DNA from: Tetracentron sinense
Lineage: Eukaryota > Streptophyta > Magnoliopsida > Trochodendrales > Trochodendraceae
Length of the DNA: 64,000 bases
Assembly: GCA_015143295.1 (NCBI GenBank)
Contig: CM026565.1
Coordinates: 29,396,052-29,460,051, forward strand
Direction of reading: 5' to 3'
Under the pieces are notes generated by a model. The model was not told the origin of the DNA, made no database searches, and saw only the letters and a list, made by a program, of their open reading frames with translations. Positions 1 through 12,807 of the stretch are shown here, in pieces. A program made the position numbers and the translations under genes. Every line of letters starts with the position of its first letter. Within the stretch, counting starts at the first letter, position 1.

Positions 1-948
1 TTCTTGAATTTCATGTGAAAGTATGCTTTAGTAGTCCCTACTAGAAGCCGGCATCATTACGTACATGGACTCCATAATATTCATTTTGGGAAGGCGTCGG
101 ATTGTCTCTCGAGAAGCTAGAGAGGTGGTCTCAGGCAACTACAAAATAAGGGACATGTGGGATAGAAGAGAAGTCATTGCATTTTCTGTCCATGATTTTG
201 ACTTCTTCCTACTTGATATCTCTCTCTTTATCTTACTATTTTATCGTCATGTGTTAAATAATATATGGAGAAATCAAAATTTTGAGACCAATAAATGATT
301 TCTCCAACCACATGTCCCTATTTTATGATTCCGAGAGAGGAGCCTTTCTGGCTTCGCCAAAATCCGAGGCCTTATGGGAAATCACGACCTCCTTTTACAA
401 AAAGCACAACCATGTCATCCTTCCATGAAGACGTATATTGTACGATGTGGTTAAATAATTGTGCTACACAATAATTTTGATACTACAATTATCTAAAAAT
501 AATCATTACAAAATTGTCGAAACAAAGTTTTGTTTTGGTACGTGTAGAAAAATGTATTCGTTTGCTTTTCAATTTTAATATACCGTGTTTAAGTTTCATT
601 TGTACGCCGGTCACTTAACAAAAAGGGTTCCTAAACAAATTTATATTACATTAAAGTCAAATAATAATTGGACACGTGGCAACCTTAAAGTGCTTTGAGA
701 GCTTCTCGAACTACCTATTGGTTGCCCAGTACTAGTTGTGATAAGAAATGTGTTTGGTGGCTACAACTCTTTCTCTTCCTTTTACAGCTTTAATTTGAAG
801 TGACACCACTCATTAGATTCCTCGTCTCTATGAGCATGACTTTAAGAAATAAAAAGGAAAAATCTCCAAAAAAATTAAAAAAAAAATAAAAAAATTCTCA
901 CATTAATTTATATGAGGAATGCCAAGCAAATTTTTACGATCTTTATTC

Positions 949-980
<32 letters not shown>

Positions 981-2880
981 TAAGAGTGCAAGTCCAAACA
1001 CGGTTTTCAATTTTTTCCTAAAATCTCACTATGGGTAGAACACCTTACATTGCTACCCCTTTAACAAGTTAATAATAAAAAAAATTCAAAATAAAAATTT
1101 GTGATTTATACCGATTCTTAATTAAGATAACAAGAAAGAAAGTACCATTTGTTGCTAGCACCGTGAGAGCTTAGAAGTCAGAGTCGGGCAAACATTTCTC
1201 ATAAGTAGTAGTAGCATGCCTGTGCAAACTTTTATAAATTCTTACAGTGATAAAAATAATAATTATATAGGAATTAATTAATTATGCACATCAATTAAAA
1301 AAAAAAAATTAATCATCAAATAAACAATAGAAAACAAAATACAATAGTTAAGATCAGATCTGCACATGAAAGGCATGATTAGCCTCATTTTGCTTAAATT
1401 GATTGTCATGAATTTGTTTCCTAAATGAAGCCACTTACATCTTGCCATCTTCAATTAATTCCACATTCATATGTTCTTTTTGTGAAGTTGTGATCATGAA
1501 AAATTATTTAACTTCACCGTTCTAATATATTGTTGATCATGAAGTAGCCACTCTGTTGACATCTCAATAAAAAGATTCAGTTATGATTGACGAAATAAAT
1601 CCAAATAATTGATACAAAACTAGAAAGAATAAAACACATTAAATCGATAAACATTAAAATAGAAAAACCTTTTACAATACAAGAAATAAAGAGCAAAAGA
1701 AAATCTATCATGCATAATATCATTTTTAAGAGAGAAAATCATGGTGATATTGAAACAACTATTAAAGAAAAACACAAGTATACTTTAACTATTCAACCTT
1801 ATTGAAAAACTCACTCAATCATAAAATAGAAGCACTCATATGAACTCTAATTTCGGTCTAGTAACTCATATTTACAAGGCAAAATTTGTTACGTCCATCA
1901 ATTATGGAACCCAAACCATCCATAAGCCTCGCTATTGATCATAAACAAAACCTTATACTACTTGTAATCAACAACATTATCATGCTCCCTCTTAACTATC
2001 CAACCAACCATCTTTGTATATGATCCTCCAATTTTAGAAGCCTGGCTGTTTGACAATCGGGGTCTGGTCTGACTTTATATAATAATTATAACGATTTATC
2101 CACTTTCGAAATAATAAATCCGTAACTCAAAATATAATTTAGCTCTTCCACATATGGATAATCTCCATCACAAGAAAAAGAATCATAAAAAATCATTAAA
2201 GACAAACACCAATCTCACAAAGCTTCACAATTTGAATGAAAAACTAATCGCACATGTACTAATTTATTCACAAAGGAAATGTCTTTATCCATTCAGAACC
2301 ATACTATTACAAGCCCAAAAATTTGATTAAAATTGATGCCAACAAGTCAATTACTAAAAACAAGAATAACAACAATTATATCTCATCATGTCATCTACTC
2401 CATAATATCTTCCTTAATAAGCCAAGCAAATTAAAAATAAAACTATTAGAACTTTGAGCTGTGGACAATGATTATGGCTATGGAAACGACAACCTAAACC
2501 ATCAATTGAAGAAGAGCGCCTTTGATCACTGTCCCCTTCAAACCAAGTTCTTAATATCTTTGTAGAACCCTAACCCTAAATTTTAAACTTTACAATTGGC
2601 CCTACATACCTGTAAAGTTATAAAAAGGTTCAAAAAACTAAGAAAAAAACTTTATACATTCAAATTGGTATGGAATAGGTCTCTCATGGTTTGGGTCTAG
2701 GCACAAAGTAGAAAGCCCATAACTTGAACCAAATCCAGATTCAAGGATAAAATAGGCCATTTGCCCACCAAATGAATCGGCTCACCAACTCCACAATATG
2801 TTATATCCTTAAAACCACTAAATAGAGTGGGACCCACAACATCTTTATCTCAAGGAGTCCATAAATAAGACTATTAAGCC
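1..2880. other. AT-rich intergenic DNA, no gene recognised
   Basis: No reading frame here shows a recognisable domain. There are many poly-A/T runs and short ATT/AAT tracts. Positions 139-160 and 308-330 form short inverted arms around GGGACATGTGG, so a small decayed foldback element may lie at about 60-440. The stretch at 334-385 resembles 29691-29740, which suggests a dispersed repeat. Otherwise nothing can be supported. Confidence 0.6.
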
Positions 2881-4500
2881 AAGATAATGATGATCATCAA
2901 CACATCAAAAGAAACAAAGGAAGAGAAAAAGATCAAGCAAAGGGTAACAACACATACAACTCAACATATAAGAAGAGATGAAGAAATCAAAGCAAGGAAG
3001 TGAAGGACTTAAAGCTCTTCAAAAATGGAAAAAGATAAGCCAAAACAAGTCTTTCAATGAGCAAAAGCATCTCCCTAGCCGATAATGCATGAAGCACGTA
3101 AGAAATGAGAAAGCTAGTACAACTTCTGAAGAAGATCAAGTCAAAGGTCAAGCTCGGTCTTTACTTGAGAGAAAAGAGTATTCAAAGCTTAAAAAGGAGT
3201 GATGAACACGTCTTTTGTCCACTTGTTCTCTTTATCACATTTTGTTATCCCTCAAATATTCTGATGATTAATCGGAGTGTTTGTACCATTTTTATTAGAA
3301 ATTTTTATTTTGATCCTCCTAATTTCGTGATCATGTTCGTTCGTAAAATTTGTGCAGACAATCTTCATCTTTCCTCGAGTGCAACCCATAATTCTCAAAT
3401 GATCCAAACATGATATAAATTCCAGAGTATAGGCATAAATCAAAATCAATACCAAAATCCCCAATAATTCATTCGATACATCAGCCTCCATGGCCTTAAA
3501 GAATTAGGAACCTCTATAGATGCAGGAAGTCGGTGAATCCTATTTATTTGCTTCGGGGACAGAGGTCCTACGCTAGGTAACGGATAGATGCAGTCGATCC
3601 AGTTGTTTCTCATGTTCTCATTAACCTAGTAAATCCTCTTGCTTCTCCATCTTAGACAATATGAAAGTTCATGAAATTCCAACACCAACAACAAATAACA
3701 ATTTCTTCAATCTCAATTTCAAATCAATAGCATTTTGTCGGAATACATCCTATCTTTTCACCTTAGTAGTCCTATGCCTAGGACTTTCCATGAGCCGAAA
3801 ATGCCTTTTGCATTTTATGAATAACATGGGAAACAATGGGTATTATGGAAAAATTTTAAAAACAAAGATTATTATGAAAAATATATCTTGGAGAAACAAA
3901 AATTTTGTTATATTTGAAATCCTCCTTTTATAAGGTAATATAAACAAACCACTTAATGTTAGCCCACTTGTAAGCCCAAACAGAGTCATTTATTTTATTT
4001 TAAAAAGGTTAAGAGTTGAGATTGTAAGAGTATGCTTGGCATTCTTTTAATTTATATTTCTGCTTACCAATTTTTTTCCCTTTTTGATATTTCTCATCTT
4101 TCTCGGATGTGATTCTACCATGCGGCTTCAAAGACTAAAGAGATTTATTTCCAAAAACTTTGATTAGTCATCTCGTCCTTTACCTTAAGCTTTGTTGTTG
4201 AGAAAATAAGTGAAAAGAGAGAGAAGAAAAAAAAATTGGACAAAACAAAACTAAAAATTATATTAGAAATTTCAAAATTTGTCTTCTTTTCTACGTTTTC
4301 ATCTATTTTCTCGGCAACCAAACATACCTTATTCCAACTGTTCACCTGTACCTCCCTCTTAATCATCTATTCTTCTCCCCCTCCCTCTTATTCATCATCT
4401 TCTTCTATCGGAAGATTTTTACGGTTTCATCTCTTAATGTATCCACGGTAGGAAAACACATTGAGGTTTATTTTTTTATCCTATTAGGTCAAGAATGTTT
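2880..4500. other. AT-rich intergenic DNA, no gene recognised
   Basis: Several open frames of 70-100 codons occur on both strands, but their composition is low-complexity and they overlap each other on opposite strands. None shows a family motif or exon borders with matching phase. I see no gene, RNA or bounded repeat in this stretch. Confidence 0.5.
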
Positions 4501-4504
4501 TCAG

Positions 4505-4633
4505 CGATGTGATGGCAAGACACCATGAATTGTCTGCAAAGATGCCTTTGATGGAGCATCTGCTGAAACGGCCGACAAAGATTTGGCACACGTCCATTTT
4601 TATGCATACCGAAAGTTTTGGTTTTCCGTACAG
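4505..4633 (+). pseudogene. Candidate isolated exon of an unrecognised gene
   Basis: A 129-bp stretch is open in one frame for about 42 codons. It is preceded by a pyrimidine-rich tract ending TTTTCAG and followed by CAG then GTATGG, so it has a plausible splice acceptor and donor. Its composition is less AT-rich than its surroundings. The predicted peptide has basic and aromatic residues and ends in a GFPYR stretch, but I do not recognise the family. No matching exon was found nearby. It could be a captured or relict exon, or a chance open frame. Confidence 0.25.
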
Positions 4634-4806
4634 GTATGGGCTCCACTTAGTGTTCACACTTCACACCATTAGCAAGTATGAACTTTATGTGGAAATAAAT
4701 AAATTTATTTATATGGTGTCATGTTTTTTGACTGATTAAGATTTATTTATATTTAATATTTACCCTTAACAATTGCTTAATACTATGTGTTTTATACGGT
4801 TATAAC

Positions 4807-4997
4807 TAGGGCTACACAAAGTCCGATTGGCCCGTTGGTGCGGATCGGCTCGGCCCGGTTCAGTTCGAATTTTAGGCTTGAACGGGCTAAACCAAGCCTA
4901 AAAAAAGCCCAAAAACTCAATCAAGCCGAGCTCGGGCCAACCCCTGTGCGGCTCGAAGCCCGGCTCGATTGAGGTTCGGTTCAGCTCAAATATTATT

Positions 4998-5039
<42 letters not shown>

Positions 5040-5319
5040 ATATATCATTATTATATATATAAATAATATAAAATATTATTATTTTAAAAAAGAAAAAAAA
5101 AGATTCAAATCGAGCTTGAGCAAAGCCAAGCCCGACTCGAGCTTGAATCAATTCGGGCCGAGCCAAGTTTCGAGCCACAATTTTGAATTTGGGCCGAGCT
5201 TCGGGCCGCACTTTCAAGCTCCATTTTGGGTCGAGCAGGGCTTCGGGCCTCGATCAAATCCATTCAAGCCGAGCCGGGCTTGGCCAAGCCCGGTCAAGTC
5301 CGGCCCGAATATAGCCCTA
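4807..5319. mobile_element. hAT-type MITE with 8-bp target duplication
   Basis: The 513-bp element begins TAGGGCTACA and ends in the inverse of TAGGGCTATA. Imperfect copies of an 8-bp target flank it: GTTATAAC at 4799-4806 and GTTATGAC at 5320-5327. The arms are GC-rich and repeat GGGCC/GAGC motifs in inverted orientation around an AT-microsatellite core (about 4999-5033). The TAGGG-type ends and 8-bp target are those of hAT elements. It has no coding capacity, so it would need a transposase supplied elsewhere. Confidence 0.8.
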
Positions 5320-5727
5320 GTTATGACTAGATATTGATGAAGAGATAATATGAGCAACCCAAAAAAATGCCCACAAAAATGCCTTCTTTATATTTTTAAT
5401 TACCAAACTACCCCTGTAATGGGCATATGTTGGATTGCTCCTGTTACCTCTTCAATCGGAGCTCCTATTCATAGTTAATTAATCTCTTGTGACTGTCTCT
5501 ATTTGGCATTTTTCAGGCTACTTGCTAGATAAAATTGAGGCTGACAAAAGTTTCTAATGCAAATTGGAATATCGATGGATTTAATCAAGATTCGAGTCCG
5601 ATTACACTGGATCATGATCCTATTGTAGATTCATCGGATCAAATATGGATATGAGAACTTGAATCCGATTATAATCAGATTGAATTCGGATTTATAATGA
5701 TCCGATTAAAATTTAATTCCATTACAT

Positions 5728-5730
<3 letters not shown>

Positions 5731-5780
<50 letters not shown>
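5731..5780. repeat. (ATA)n microsatellite
   Basis: This is an uninterrupted ATA/AAT triplet run of about 50 bp, directly next to the left border of the solo LTR. The last five bases, ATAAC, are its target duplication. Confidence 0.9.
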
Positions 5781-5789
5781 TGTAAGCAC

Positions 5790-6245
5790 CCAATTTTTAC
5801 ACCCTGTTTAACCATGGTTAACCCCCGTTAACCATGGTTACCCCTGGCCAAACCCTAGCATAGCCCTAGGTAAACCCCTATCTAAACCCTAGATGTACCC
5901 TAAACCCTAGCCTAGCTCTAGGTAAACCCTAAAACCTATCCATAACCCTAGAATCCAAACCGTATGAGCTTAAGGCCCATTTCAACTAACCACACCTAAA
6001 CTCTAGTCTAACCCTAGGCTAACCCTAGCTAAACCCTAGGTGAACCCTAGACCTAACCCTAACCCTAAACCCTAGAGAAAACCTAGAATCCAAACCCAAT
6101 GGGCTTATGACCCATTTCAAACAAAAAAAGCCTAAACCCTAGTCTAACCCTAGTTAAACCCTAGGACTAACCCTAGGTAAACCCTAGACCTAACCCTATG
6201 TCTAACCCTAGCCTAGCCCTAGTCTAAACCCTAGGCTAGGACCTC
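5790..6245 (+). repeat. Degenerate telomere-type repeats inside solo LTR 1
   Basis: Dense CCCTAAA, CCCTAG and TAACCCTAACCC words occur through the first 450 bp of the LTR. Solo LTR 2 has the inverse motif, TTTAGGG, at the equivalent end (18520-18760). The position within the LTR shows this belongs to the retroelement family and is not a chromosome end. Confidence 0.8.
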
Positions 6246-7859
6246 ACGGGCTCAAGGCCCATTTCAAAGTCCAAAACCTCAAAAAACATGGATAAAACCC
6301 TATTTTTGGTGCCAAACAAGGGCCCACAAGGCCCAACCTGAGTGAGACCCACATTACTCTTTTCAAAATTCAAATTTCTTAGGGCAAAACCCTCATAGGG
6401 TAAAATCCTTTTTACCTTCCCCACATGTGTGGTGGTTAGGCCTAAAATGGCAATAAAACAAAAAAACAAAAAAACGTCCCTGGCCTTTTAAGGTTTTAGG
6501 GTGGGACCCACCTAAAAAAAATATAAATATTAAAAAAATAATAATAATAAAGGTTTCAAATTTTGGGCGCCAACCTCATGTGGCAAAGCCAACATGCGGG
6601 TTGGGCCCATGTAAGGTAACCATAGCCCAAACCGGAATCAAAAAAAAAAAAATCAAATGGGGAAGACACTGTTCATCATCTTCCCCATTGGACCACGTAC
6701 ACAGTGCTGCCACCGCAGCTCCCCTGGCTCCCCTACTGCACTGCTCTCTCCTGTCCTTCGGTTTCCTGTCCAAACTGAGTTCCTTTGGGGTTAAAAGCTA
6801 GCAAACCAGGGGGGGGGGGCAGTCCCCTTTTCATGTAAAGCTGCCCCTACCCCTTGCGCGCACCAGCTACTCCTGCACCCACCATTGACCACCCAATCAC
6901 ATCCCTTTTCCTCACCTAACCTTCCCCCATATTCTATTTAATATCCCTTGCAGCCACGGTTTGGGGAGGAGAAAAAAAAAGAGTTCTTTTTTTTAAAAAA
7001 CCAATAGAGAGTTTTCCCCCTTTGGCCAGCCTCACCACTTACCTCCCTCCCTGTCTCCACCTTAGAAAAACCCCTAAACTCTTCACAAGCTCCACATAGC
7101 AGCACCACTTTCATCCATCTCCCATATAGCTCCACCGTAGCCACTGTTCAACAGTGAGAATGCTCAAAATTTATTCTCACAGTCACCTCCTCTCACTGGC
7201 CCAGCCCTCAAACTCCATCCATCTAGGTCCTAGGCCATCCCCTAAGCCCTATAATAGACACCCCCACCTCGGTTTGCAACCACCACCATAGCATTGCCCA
7301 AGCTTTCACCACTGTAGCCACTGTGCATAGGAGAAAATTTTTTTGAAAAAAATTGACCGTGAACTCGTCCCCTTTGGCCAGCCGTCCATACTCTTTGAAC
7401 TCTACCTAATTAGGCCTTAGGCCATCTTTAGCCTTCGCCGGAGCATCATCAGGCCTCACCAACTTGCACCACAGTGGTGCTCGGTTCACCACAACCGCCA
7501 CCTTCGTCTGCTAACTCGCCCAGGTCGCCATCACTGTGCAGTCACCTCTCCCGTCTTCTCTACCGCGGCTGTAGTAGAGTATACCCCTCCCCCTTTTTCA
7601 ACTTGGTTCCTCTATTGTAAGGGACCCCTGGTCCCATCCCAAGGGTCCTATTCTTTTTATTTTATTTTATAGCACCTAAACCGTAGGCTTGGGGGGTTTT
7701 CCTTGAGGCGTGGCCATAGGTACCACCACTCCCCACTGTGGCAGCACTCCCTAGACGTCCAGGGGGGTCCTCAATCCATGAGGAACCCCCCTAGACTCTC
7801 TTTGCTCAAGCACAGGTTTTTTAAAAAAAAATCAGTTTCAGGCCGCCACCTTTAACCAC

Positions 7860-9140
7860 AGTTTAACCATGGTTAGACCATGCCTTGGTCGAAACCAGGA
7901 TCATGGTTAGAATCCTCACACTCCCAACTATCCTCCTATGTAGTATTAGCCTCCAACTTGTCCGTTAACCGTGGTTAAATCGATCCCAAAGTGAGGTTGA
8001 TAGTGTCTAAAATAGACCAATTGGGCAAATTTGGGCCTCTGTGGGGCCCACATACGACCTCCTCTTGGGCCCCACAATGGCCCAAATTTTTTCCCACATG
8101 ACAGGCTTCGCAACAGCGGTCTCAGATCCCCCGAAGATTGAGTCAACCCGTGGTTAAATCCGCGCAAACTTTGGTAAAAATGCTTTTTGGAAAAATGTCA
8201 TTTTATATGAGCTTCAATGTAGCAAATTTGGGCCTCTGTGGGGCCCACACCCGACCCCCCCTTGGGCCCCACAAAGGCTCAAAGTTCTTCCTGTATGACA
8301 AGCTACCCACTAAAAGTCTCGGATTCCCGTGATTTCCCATTAACCATGGTTAAACTCACATTAACTACGGTTTAAAATGTAATGAGATTTTGGATTTTTT
8401 TCGCATTTGCTAAACTTTGTGAGAGCCCAAACCGGGTAGGAGGTCAGTCTAGGTCCTGCCATGAATCCTGGGCCCATTTTTGACTAAGCCGACCCCTTAA
8501 CCGTGGTTAAACCTACTCGTGGTTAACCTTTAACCATGGTTAAGCAACCCATGAACTCAAAAAATTCTGGACAAATCACCAAAAACTCACAAATATTTTC
8601 TGGAATCTAGAAATATCCTCTGTGACCGTTTTTGTTTTGGTGAGAACCCTTAACCATGGTTAAGCCCCATATTTGGTTAATTTTTAATCATGGTTAAGTA
8701 ACCCTTAACCCGAAAAATATGGAAAAATTGCTCAAAAATTCTAAAATAATCCTAGAAACTCAAAAATGGTCTCATTCGACCAGGTTAAGATCCTTAACCA
8801 TGGTGACTTCCTCCCTTTAACCGTGGTTAATCATCCTTAACCACTGAAAAAATCTGAAAAAATCCCACAAAAATCAGGAAAATATAAAAAGGTAAGAAAC
8901 ACTGATATTTGAATTTTTAACCATGATTAGCACTCTTAACCATGGTTAATCACCTTTTTAAACCCTGGTTAGCAACCCTAACCATTGGTTAAGACACCCT
9001 AGACCTACCGGGCCTCACCCCTTGGCCTATCGGGTCCAATTCAGGCCTACCGGGTCAGACCATACCGACCTTAATCTTGGTTAACAATCCTAACCATAGT
9101 TAGTTCGACTTAACCTCGATTAGCAATCCTAACCATGGTC
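7860..9140. repeat. Array of TTAACCATGGTTAA palindromes in solo LTR 1
   Basis: The self-complementary word TTAACCATGGTTAA and near variants recur about a dozen times at irregular intervals, in the downstream part of the LTR. The paralogous LTR at 15202-18793 has a similar cluster at 15890-16560. The spacing is irregular, so this is not a tandem repeat. It may be a protein-binding array or a fast-evolving low-complexity zone. Confidence 0.7.
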
Positions 9141-9899
9141 AAACTTTGCCTTAGCCTACCGGGCTTCCCTCTTGGCCTATCGGGCTCAAACCATGTACTT
9201 TGACCAACCTGATTAACCAAACGCTAGTTTACCGGACTAGACCTATTAGCCACCCTTGGTGCACACACACACCCCTAGCCTCGGCACAGGCTCATGTGAT
9301 AGAATTACACTCGGTTTGATCTCACCCCAATGTGAGTACGTAGGCAACCCAACCCAGGTTCGACCCTAGTTTAAGATTTTTCTCATTCTTAGATTAGCAT
9401 TATCTTAAATATTTGGGCATCTGATTAAAATTGAATTTAATTTAGCTTAACCCTAGTAACTAGGGAACCACTGAAAAGTGAAAGTGCCGGGATGCCTAAC
9501 CCCTTCCCCGGACTTAACCGAACCTTTTACACTAATCTCAATCGCAGAACAAGACTATATCCAAATCCCGGAGACTTATCCCTTCTGAATGAATAGGTGG
9601 CGACTCTAAACTCATCCCGTGAGATCAAATCAGGGTTTTCCTGAAACCTGCGCTCACAATAACTTTTTCATAAAACTATCCATACATTTTTAATTCTTTA
9701 ACTAAAATATTAATTTTAAAAAAGTAACATTAATTTTTAAAAATATTAACAATAATCGGATCAGATCCGGATCGAATTTGAATTTTAAAAAGATTCAATT
9801 CGAATTGAACAGTTCATAATCCAACAAATCTCGAATTAATTTGGATTTTATTGGATTCAAATATAACCATATCCGAATCCGATCCTTTTGTAGCTAGCC

Positions 9900-10470
9900 C
9901 TGATTGGGCCTAGACTAAGCTGGGGTTTGACCAAGTCCATCCTTCACTGGTAGAGGACTTGGCTCATGTCCTTGAAGGGCTTGAGTTGGCTATGTTCAAG
10001 CCCTACTATTAGGGCAAGGTTAGTCTTGGGCTAGGCTTGGGCCTAAAAGAAAATTAAAATATTATTATAATTTTGAGTAACTTCTTTTATTTTATAGGTA
10101 TAACTTATTCAAAAATAAATATTCTTATATATAATGGCTGCCCCGAAGTAGAATGTTTATGTAAATGTTTGATTATGTGGAATGTTTGGGCCCCTCAAAA
10201 TTTTGTAGTTGTTTTTGTAGTAGTGATTAGCCGGCCCTGCATTCGGCTTGGTAGCGGAATGGTTTCCATTTCGGCCTCCTTTAGCTATGGCTAAACTTAA
10301 TCAACTTAAGTTTAATTTTTTTTTTTTGAAAAACAAAGGTTAAATGGATGAACCCTGGGGGTGAAGGAATCTTAACCATAGTTATTGGGTGTTATTTAAA
10401 AGGGATACATGATAGCATGTAGATTGTGCATTCGGCTATCTAGCTAAATGTGCGATCCACTATCTATTTT
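9900..10470. other. Repeat remnants, no gene
   Basis: Positions 9895-10040 are rich in TTGGGCC and CAAGCCC words, resembling the arms of the hAT-type MITE at 4807. The rest is AT-rich with no recognisable domain. Confidence 0.45.
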
Positions 10471-11110
10471 TTCTTATATGAGTAATATAAAAATAGTTAA
10501 TTTTATTTATACAATGGCTCTCCCCAAAGAAAAATAAAAAATTGTGGCCCCGAACCCCAGGCCACATAATATTTAGTGCACGCCTTATAATTTCCACAAA
10601 ACCTATTAATTTTCTTAATTCATATACTTTGCCCCCCCCACCCCCACACCCAAAAAAAAAATAAAAATTCATGGCTTCACCTTTGCGCCTCAAGAAGCAG
10701 ATGTCTTGAATTTGAGTCTCTTCTCTTTGTTGGCCACCTTTTGGGATTTTATCCCAACTTAACCGGTTGACCTTATAATTTACTCACTCATGTTGTTAAT
10801 TTTTTAAATATTTTTTTTTCTAAAAACCAAGGTTATATTATTTAACCCTAGGGATGAGTGATCTTAATCATAGTTAATGAGTGTCATAGTACACGTGGTG
10901 ATCTGGGAGGTGTGCATGTAAGTATGAGCTATACATGTGCATGCTTGGTATCATCTCTCAATTTAGTTAAGTGCTTCCCACACGTCATTCAAAGAGGCGA
11001 TGTTCGAAAGTAATTTTCGGGCTGCCAGAGTTAATCCGTTGCCTGCTAAAAATTAACCTGGTTGGATGAACATTGCCGTTTGATTAAGACTGCACACATA
11101 GTAGGTTGGG
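10470..11110. repeat. Duplication anchor block U1-a (partner 34185-34790)
   Basis: This block matches 34185-34790 collinearly. Both start near GCCCCGAACCCCA, continue through a CTCAAGAAGCAGA stretch, then an AATTTACTCACTCATG stretch, and end in a CCTGGTTGATGAAC stretch. It is the first of several paired blocks that define the unit 1 / unit 2 tandem duplication. No protein is evident in it. Confidence 0.75.
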
Positions 11111-11420
11111 CCCTCAGCCGAATCTATTTATATTTAGCCCAAATTCAGCCTGGGCAAGGCCCAGACTCAGCCCATATAGTTGGGCCCGAACCTAATTCAT
11201 CTTAAATGGCTTGAGTTTGGACTGAGCTCCAGTGACCCGAACTTGGCAAGCTTGACTTTAATTCGGGTTCAGTTCTCTTACATGTAATTTAGTTTAAATA
11301 ATGGACACGTTTAAAGTTTAAACATTCTATCTTTGAAATGAATTCTTCTCACCTTTTTAGTTGGCCGGTTAATCTGTGTTATCTACCGTGAAGGATTCTG
11401 AGATATTTAACAAAAAGAGA
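11110..11420. repeat. Repeat remnant plus duplication block U1-b
   Basis: Positions 11100-11270 are GGGCCC-rich and resemble MITE arms seen elsewhere in the window. Positions 11285-11400 match 41395-41437 joined to 41985-42060 in unit 2, around GGACACGTTTAAA and GAAGGATTCTGAG. Unit 1 therefore preserves the site without the 537-bp insertion found in unit 2. Confidence 0.6.
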
Positions 11421-11423
11421 CAT

Positions 11424-11594
11424 TTTTTTTTCTTGGGGGTAACACGGGGTGCCCCCAACCCTTTGGGTCAGGACTAATCCTCCGAGGATACGATGAGAGC
11501 CTGCAACCCACCACACCAAGAAAGTATGGGAAAATTCCGCACGGCGTTGGCCCCAAAGGAGGAGTGAATAGTCGAACCCAAGACCTTCCATTTT
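11424..11594 (-). mobile_element. SINE-like fragment with pol III B box
   Basis: Read on the minus strand, there is a B-box-like GGTTCGACTATT near 11570, then a body ending in CCCAAAGGGTTGGGGG, then an A-rich tail (the T run at 11423-11431 on the plus strand). Only about 20 bp lie upstream of the B box, so the A-box end may be missing. The CCAAAGGGTTGGGG 3' body recurs at 44268-44290. Unit 2 lacks this insertion at the matching place. Confidence 0.55.
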
Positions 11595-11599
11595 TTTTG

Positions 11600-12023
11600 G
11601 TAAATAGATATTTCATTTATTAAAATGGGAAAGAAACAAGCGGTGACCTCGATTGGTGTGCTCTGATAATCCAGGTTCAGAACCAGAGAGAGATCGGTTC
11701 CGGTATCAGTAGCTCAAATGAGCATTCAAGGGGAAGGGGTGCGAGAAGTAATGGGTTCAACTGCTGCAACTGAATTCAACTTCATGAATAGCGGGCCCTA
11801 TTTTCAGCTTATTTGCTTAACTTATACACCAGGAATCCCTAGACAAGGAGGTATGGGCTAATCTTTTACTTGAGGGAAAGCTGGGGCAAAAGCAGAGAGT
11901 GTGTGGGCTCAGCTCTTGCCCTCCTCCCATCCGTAAAGCTAAGGCAGGAGCCTTTCTTTGGAGACCATACCTTATTAAATGATTGATTTCACTTTATTTA
12001 TAAGGAGAACAAAATTAGCGATG
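11600..12023. other. Intergenic, nothing recognised
   Basis: This stretch has mixed composition and only short open frames. No domain, terminal repeat or RNA gene is visible. Confidence 0.5.
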
Positions 12024-12028
12024 CTATC

Positions 12029-12786
12029 TGTGGGGGATTTTTGTAACAATGCCAGGTGTCAACTCCTGCTTCAAGCTCTGGTTCACCGGTAGAAGGTTGA
12101 AGGTAGAGGATTTACACTCTGCCCTGCACTCCGATGATGAAGTAAGTACACGAAGAAGAAGATGATGAACAGTAATAGAATTGAAGCACTGTAATGAGCA
12201 AATAGGAAATTTTTTTGTCCTCTTTATGCACTAAGTCTCTGGAGGTATTTATAGGTTAAGCTCTGTATGCCCATTGATGGTTATGGATGACCATACCATT
12301 TGCTTTACACTCATTACCAAATATATCAGACAGATCTTAAGCCTTACGTGTCACACATGGGAGCCTACTATTTGTTCAGTTTGATTTGATATCACAGTAC
12401 TCAGAAGTGACCAACATTAAATGCCAAGACAATGCTTTCTGCCTATTGTCACAGTCAAGGAATCGCCTCCTAATCACTCCCTTCGGATAGTCGGTCTCGT
12501 TATTGACGCAAGCGCGGGATTGTTGTGTATGCGTCGGAGTCAGTTGAACGTACTCATCAGACAGCGAATACATTGTACAAAAGACAACGAGAACGTTGTC
12601 AATGGTACAACGATAACGTTATACGATTGTACAACGAGAACGTTGTGGAATTCATAATGAAGACATTATGAATTTGACAACAGAACACCATTCATCTAAG
12701 GGACACGTGTCACCTATCTGTACACATAACAACGAAAACAAGCTTGTTCTCCAACGCTAAATCTCTTACGAATTTTATCCCTTACA
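12029..12786 (-). mobile_element. Solo LTR (758 bp) with perfect 5-bp target duplication
   Basis: The plus-strand ends are TGTGGGGGAT and ATCCCTTACA, an imperfect TG..CA inverted pair. Identical pentamers CTATC flank it at 12024-12028 and 12787-12791. A TATA box, CTATAAATACC, reads on the minus strand at about 12249-12259, so the LTR probably points leftwards. No internal region or second LTR is present, so this is the product of LTR-LTR recombination. The superfamily cannot be told. It is absent from the matching place in unit 2. Confidence 0.85.
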
Positions 12787-12807
12787 CTATCGTTGAGAGC
12801 CCTCTGT

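Larger units (their letters stand above)
5781..9658 (+). mobile_element. Long solo LTR 1 (3878 bp), gypsy-like
   Basis: The element starts TGTAAGCACCC and ends GCGCTCACA. Perfect 5-bp direct repeats flank it: ATAAC at 5776-5780 and ATAAC at 9659-9663. There is no second LTR, primer-binding site or coding region, so it is best read as a solo LTR. A TATA-like CTATTTAATAT at 6934 fits plus-strand transcription. The last 370 bp (from about 9288) carry a module shared with three other copies in this window: a pyrimidine-rich AACCCCTTCCCC block, a CCCGGGTT-like block and GGTGGCGACTC close to the end. The last motif is, from memory, typical of the 3' end of Tat/Ogre-type gypsy LTRs. The assignment to gypsy is inference. 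Open frames inside it are not genes. Confidence 0.8.
5556..9900. mobile_element. GATCCGAT-rich repeat split by a solo LTR
   Basis: Sequence rich in GGATCCGAT/ATCGGATC words lies at about 5556-5730 and, in inverse form, at about 9750-9895. A 3.9-kb solo LTR was inserted between the two halves. A clearer copy of the same family lies at 34905-37684 and has an 8-bp target duplication. I could not fix the outer ends of this copy. The right end near TAGCCCTGA resembles a hAT terminus. Confidence 0.45.

Noticed and set aside
5790..6245. True telomere or interstitial telomere from a chromosome fusion
   Set aside because: The CCCTAAA words are degenerate, mixed with CCCTAG, and sit at the same relative place in two independent LTR copies.
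11379..11616. Two 70-codon minus-strand frames
   Set aside because: They are two frames of the same SINE-like sequence, not a gene.
12376..12657. Paired open frames on both strands
   Set aside because: They fall inside the 758-bp solo LTR. The low stop density comes from its composition.
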